Source of the DNA: Halichondria panicea
Taxonomy: Eukaryota > Porifera > Demospongiae > Suberitida > Halichondriidae
Direction of reading: 5' to 3'
Assembly (NCBI RefSeq): GCF_963675165.1
Contig: NC_087382.1
Coordinates: 1,550,001 to 1,614,000, forward strand
Length of the DNA: 64,000 bases
Shown here: one piece after another, positions 61,676 through 64,000 of the stretch
Layout: each line of letters begins with the position of its first letter
Numbering within the stretch: the first letter of the stretch is position 1
The notes under the pieces: generated by a model
The model's database searches: none
What the model was told of the DNA's origin: nothing
The model's input: only the letters and a program-made list of their open reading frames with translations
Program-made: the position numbers and the translations under genes

Positions 61676-62091
61676 AACACTGATCCATAGAGCTAAAGAG
61701 ACTTCAGGGGCTATACTAAGTACATGCATCCTCAAAACCTGTCACAGTGTGACTATACAATCAAGCTCAAGACTGTTATCAGGACTGCATGCATGCTATC
61801 TGTGAGAGACCTGTTTAATACATAGTATGACTATAATTACAGCTGTTCCTTATATACTGTAAACTGGTTCAGTTTAGCTATTAGTACCTATAGTACTTAT
61901 ACTACATTGTACACTCTGTTCACATTTTCACACGTCTCACGGTCACTGTAAAGCAAAACTTATAATACAACAACATCCATCAAAATAACAAATAGATCTA
62001 CAGTGCATGAAAAACAAACAAAACAACAGTGCAAATTAACAGTGTATAAACAAAAACAGCTAGTGGAAGATAACGAAATGCTAAAAAAATT

Positions 62092-63986
62092 CTATCTAGA
62101 TCTACAAGTAGGACAAAACCAATCTCCAAGTGGAGATACTTTAATACGAACACATTTATAATGATACCACACAGTACATGTGTCGCACTGGACCATTTCA
62201 TCATAACAGTCAGGGCGGAGACAAGGGCAGTATATCGTAATTACTATGCTGGAAAATCTTTCTGGTCTCTTGCGGCTACTAACATCTTTTGACTTTGGAA
62301 ATCTTCTGAGTTTCTCATTTTCAAAGCAACGCACAAGATGTGGCCTCATTTTGTCTTCATTTAGGGTGATGGTATCCAGATTGTCTCCTTGCAATGCGTG
62401 GTATGCAGCGGCAATTGCAAACAAACCACAGTTGTTACTGCCACTGCTCTGCTGTTGAATGGAGGCCACAGATAGTAACAGCCCATTGTGCGCTATTAAA
62501 GGCTTATACATCTGTGCGATTTGCAGCTCAGCACTTGGCTCCAGGTCTTTCCCATATTGGAAGCAGCTATCAAAGAGGAAAAGTTCCCCCTTGATCTTGA
62601 TGAGTGCTGTCGCAATCCAGTGATGCCTCTCTGTTACAAAGAATATCTGCACGGCTGTATAGGATATATATGATATAATTATTATACGGTACGGCCAAGG
62701 ATGAGGATGAGGTATAATTATACCAATACTATAATAATACTACTATTAATTTAAGTAGAAATTATACCTGTGGCTTCACTACTAGTGACTGCAGGAAAGG
62801 ACATCTTCTGAACCAGAAGAGTAGAATAACAGCCTTCAATATTTGGAAATTGCATTCGCATCAGTTTGTGCGCAGCATACATATGACGGTCAGAAAGCAT
62901 CCCGCTCTCAGCAAGAACTACATCCTTGTCTCCCGTCCTCAGGTCCAAATCCTTCACCCAGTAACTTGAATTCTGTCGAATGTGCACACAATAATAATCA
63001 TAATGAACGGTTTATAGTGTGCATGCACATAATTATTAATAATAATTGTAATTAACGATAGCTCCTGTTAACAAGTATATAACTATATACCTTTCTTGTT
63101 ACAGATTGAGTAGTCCTTTGCTTCTTCAAAGGTGGCTCCATAGAGGATGCAGTCTTAACCTGAGAGAAGGGGGCGTCTCGCTTGCGAGAGGAGTGAGCAT
63201 CTGGCTTGTGAGAGGAGGGGACGTCTGGCTTGTGAGAGGAGGGAGCGGCTGGCTTGTGAGAGGAGGGGACGTCTGGCTTGTGAGAGGAGGGAGCGGCTGG
63301 CTTGTGAGAGGAGGGGACGTCTGGCTTGTGAGAGGAGGGGACGTCTGGCTTGTGAGAGGAGGGAGCGGCTGGCTTGTGAGAGGAGGGGACGTCTGGCTTG
63401 TGAGAGGAGGGAGCGGCTGGCTTGTGAGAGGAGGGGACGTCTGGCTTGTGAGAGGAGGGAGCGGCTGGCTTGTGAGAGGAGGGGGCGTCTGGCTTGTGAG
63501 AAGAGGGAAAATCACAATTTTTTTCCCACAGCTTCTAAAAATGGAGTGTATAATTATAAAGAAACATGAAACATTAAATTAATATCGTAAAGAGAAATGT
63601 AATGTAATTATAATTAGCTTCAAAATCTAGAGACACATGCATTATACCTTGCTTGGGTCTTTCATAGGAGTACTCGTCAAAGAAGGGTTAAACTGATCGA
63701 GAGATTCATCGTGATGGTTGTCTGATAATTCGGAAGGATCCGAGAGAGAACTATGTTGATCAAAGATAGGTTTTTCGGAGTCTGAGCCATGGTAATGCTT
63801 TAACCGCTGTTGGTTAACAGCCTTTTTTAAGGTCTTTCCAGTCTTAGGGTTGGCAATCTTAAAGACTCCCTTGTCCAAGCACTCCACCACCGTGTATGGG
63901 CCTAACCACCGAGGCTTCAGCTTGTCTCCCTTCTTACATTCCCTGGCTGAATTCCTCAGCCAGACCAAAGTCCCAGTCTTAAACAC
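62092..63986 (-). CDS. Ginger1-type transposase, C-terminal half: GPY/F, linker, Ulp1 protease, PHD finger
   Basis: Four exons join with GT-AG borders and consistent phases: 63986-63648, 63534-63091, 62972-62768 and 62654-62092 (516 codons plus stop). Exon a: integrase C-terminal GPY/F region (WLRNSARECKKGDKLKPRWL, GPYTVVECLDKGVFKIANPK then TGKTLKK). Exon b: SSHKPDVP/SSHKPAAP repeats and a basic KKQR. Exon c: SDRHMYAAHKLMRMQFPNIE, typical of the segment before such proteases. Exon d: Ulp1-type cysteine protease with His (ERHHWIATAL), Asp (LFLFDSCF) and Cys (SNNCGLFAIAAA), then a PHD-like zinc finger (YDEMVQCDTCTVWYHYKCV ... WFCPTC). The catalytic DDE core and zinc-binding N-terminus must lie beyond 64000. 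No frameshift is seen, so this copy may be recent. Confidence 0.8.
63188..63500. repeat. Coding minisatellite, 24-bp unit
   Basis: About 13 units of GGAGGGGACGTCTGGCTTGT / GGAGGGAGCGGCTGGCTTGT (plus GAGA). On the minus strand in the transposase frame they read SSHKPDVP and SSHKPAAP alternately. The unit length is a multiple of three, so copy number can change without breaking the frame. Confidence 0.9.
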
Positions 63987-64000
63987 CTATATAATTAGAA

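Larger units (their letters stand above)
61506..64000 (-). mobile_element. Ginger1-type DNA transposon (one end and 3' half of the transposase gene)
   Basis: The terminus TGTCATAGGAATGAATGACT starts at 61506, immediately after CCGG (61502-61505). The parent attractin sequence has CCAG at that place. The first 170 bp consist of degenerate AATGACTCCCC / CGGTCACT subrepeats, like the subrepeat termini of the element at 55913. Published Ginger1 elements have 40-270-bp inverted repeats, CCGG or CCGT target duplications, and a gypsy-integrase-like transposase with OTU or Ulp1 protease added, all of which fit. The other end is beyond the window. Confidence 0.8.

Noticed and set aside
63106-63582. 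158-codon plus ORF of WLVRGGDV-type repeats
   Set aside because: It is the opposite-strand shadow of the 24-bp repeat that encodes SSHKP units in the transposase frame. The minus ORF of PPLTSQ repeats is also the wrong frame.
1-64000. tRNA, rRNA or other RNA genes
   Set aside because: No cloverleaf-like or rRNA-like segment was noticed by eye, but a covariance-model scan was not possible.

Overview
The window is animal DNA, most likely from a demosponge. Amphimedon queenslandica is my best guess, but that is an inference. The evidence is AT-rich spacers full of TGCATGCA and TATAATTATA words, GT-AG introns of about 40 to 300 bp, a chlamydial-PMP-like repeat gene of a kind common in sponges, and a dense set of DNA transposons. 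A 200-base run of N at 7183-7382 marks a draft assembly. There is no bacterial gene organisation.

Region 1 (1-39000) is a local family of a small four-exon-plus-leader membrane protein, all copies on the minus strand. Five copies can be spliced completely: 5208-6307, 13154-14660, 21538-24471, 25828-28066 and 37916-39005. Four more are broken: 387-764, 17757-17900, 34168-34532 and 35530-35855. Every intron is phase 0, and a minus-strand TATAAAAA sits upstream of several copies. The proteins are about 148-163 aa with four predicted membrane spans, and I cannot assign them to a named family. Between the copies lie repeats, a frameshifted RPA-like OB-fold ORF (15742-16388), retroelement remnants, and a decayed plus-strand PMP-repeat/multi-pass membrane gene (29031-33027).

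Region 2 (39792-51733, minus) is a complete attractin-type gene. I could join 12 exons with GT-AG borders and matching phases into 1512 codons: signal peptide, EGF, CUB, kelch repeats, PSI cysteine modules, laminin-type EGF modules, one membrane span and a cytoplasmic tail with the attractin/MEGF8 RPFA motif. Its introns hold two copies of one MITE, a large foldback element carrying a Crypton-like ORF, and a dispersed repeat.

Region 3 (51734-61505) has a multi-pass membrane gene (53954-55564, disrupted or mis-assembled), a non-autonomous Ginger1-like transposon with a hAT-like element inside it (55913-57364), and a CaMKII hub-domain pseudogene split by another hAT-like element (58939-60676). 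The last is fused to a second, nearly identical copy of the attractin 5' end (60677-61505).

Region 4 (61506-64000) is one end of a Ginger1-type DNA transposon that begins TGTCAT directly after a CCGG. It encodes on the minus strand the integrase GPY/F tail, a repetitive linker, a Ulp1-like protease and a PHD finger. The catalytic integrase core lies beyond the window.

The most unusual signal is a family of tiny, almost perfectly palindromic insertions beginning TAGCCTCGA. Several are flanked by exact 10-bp target duplications. They range from 24 bp to about 750 bp.
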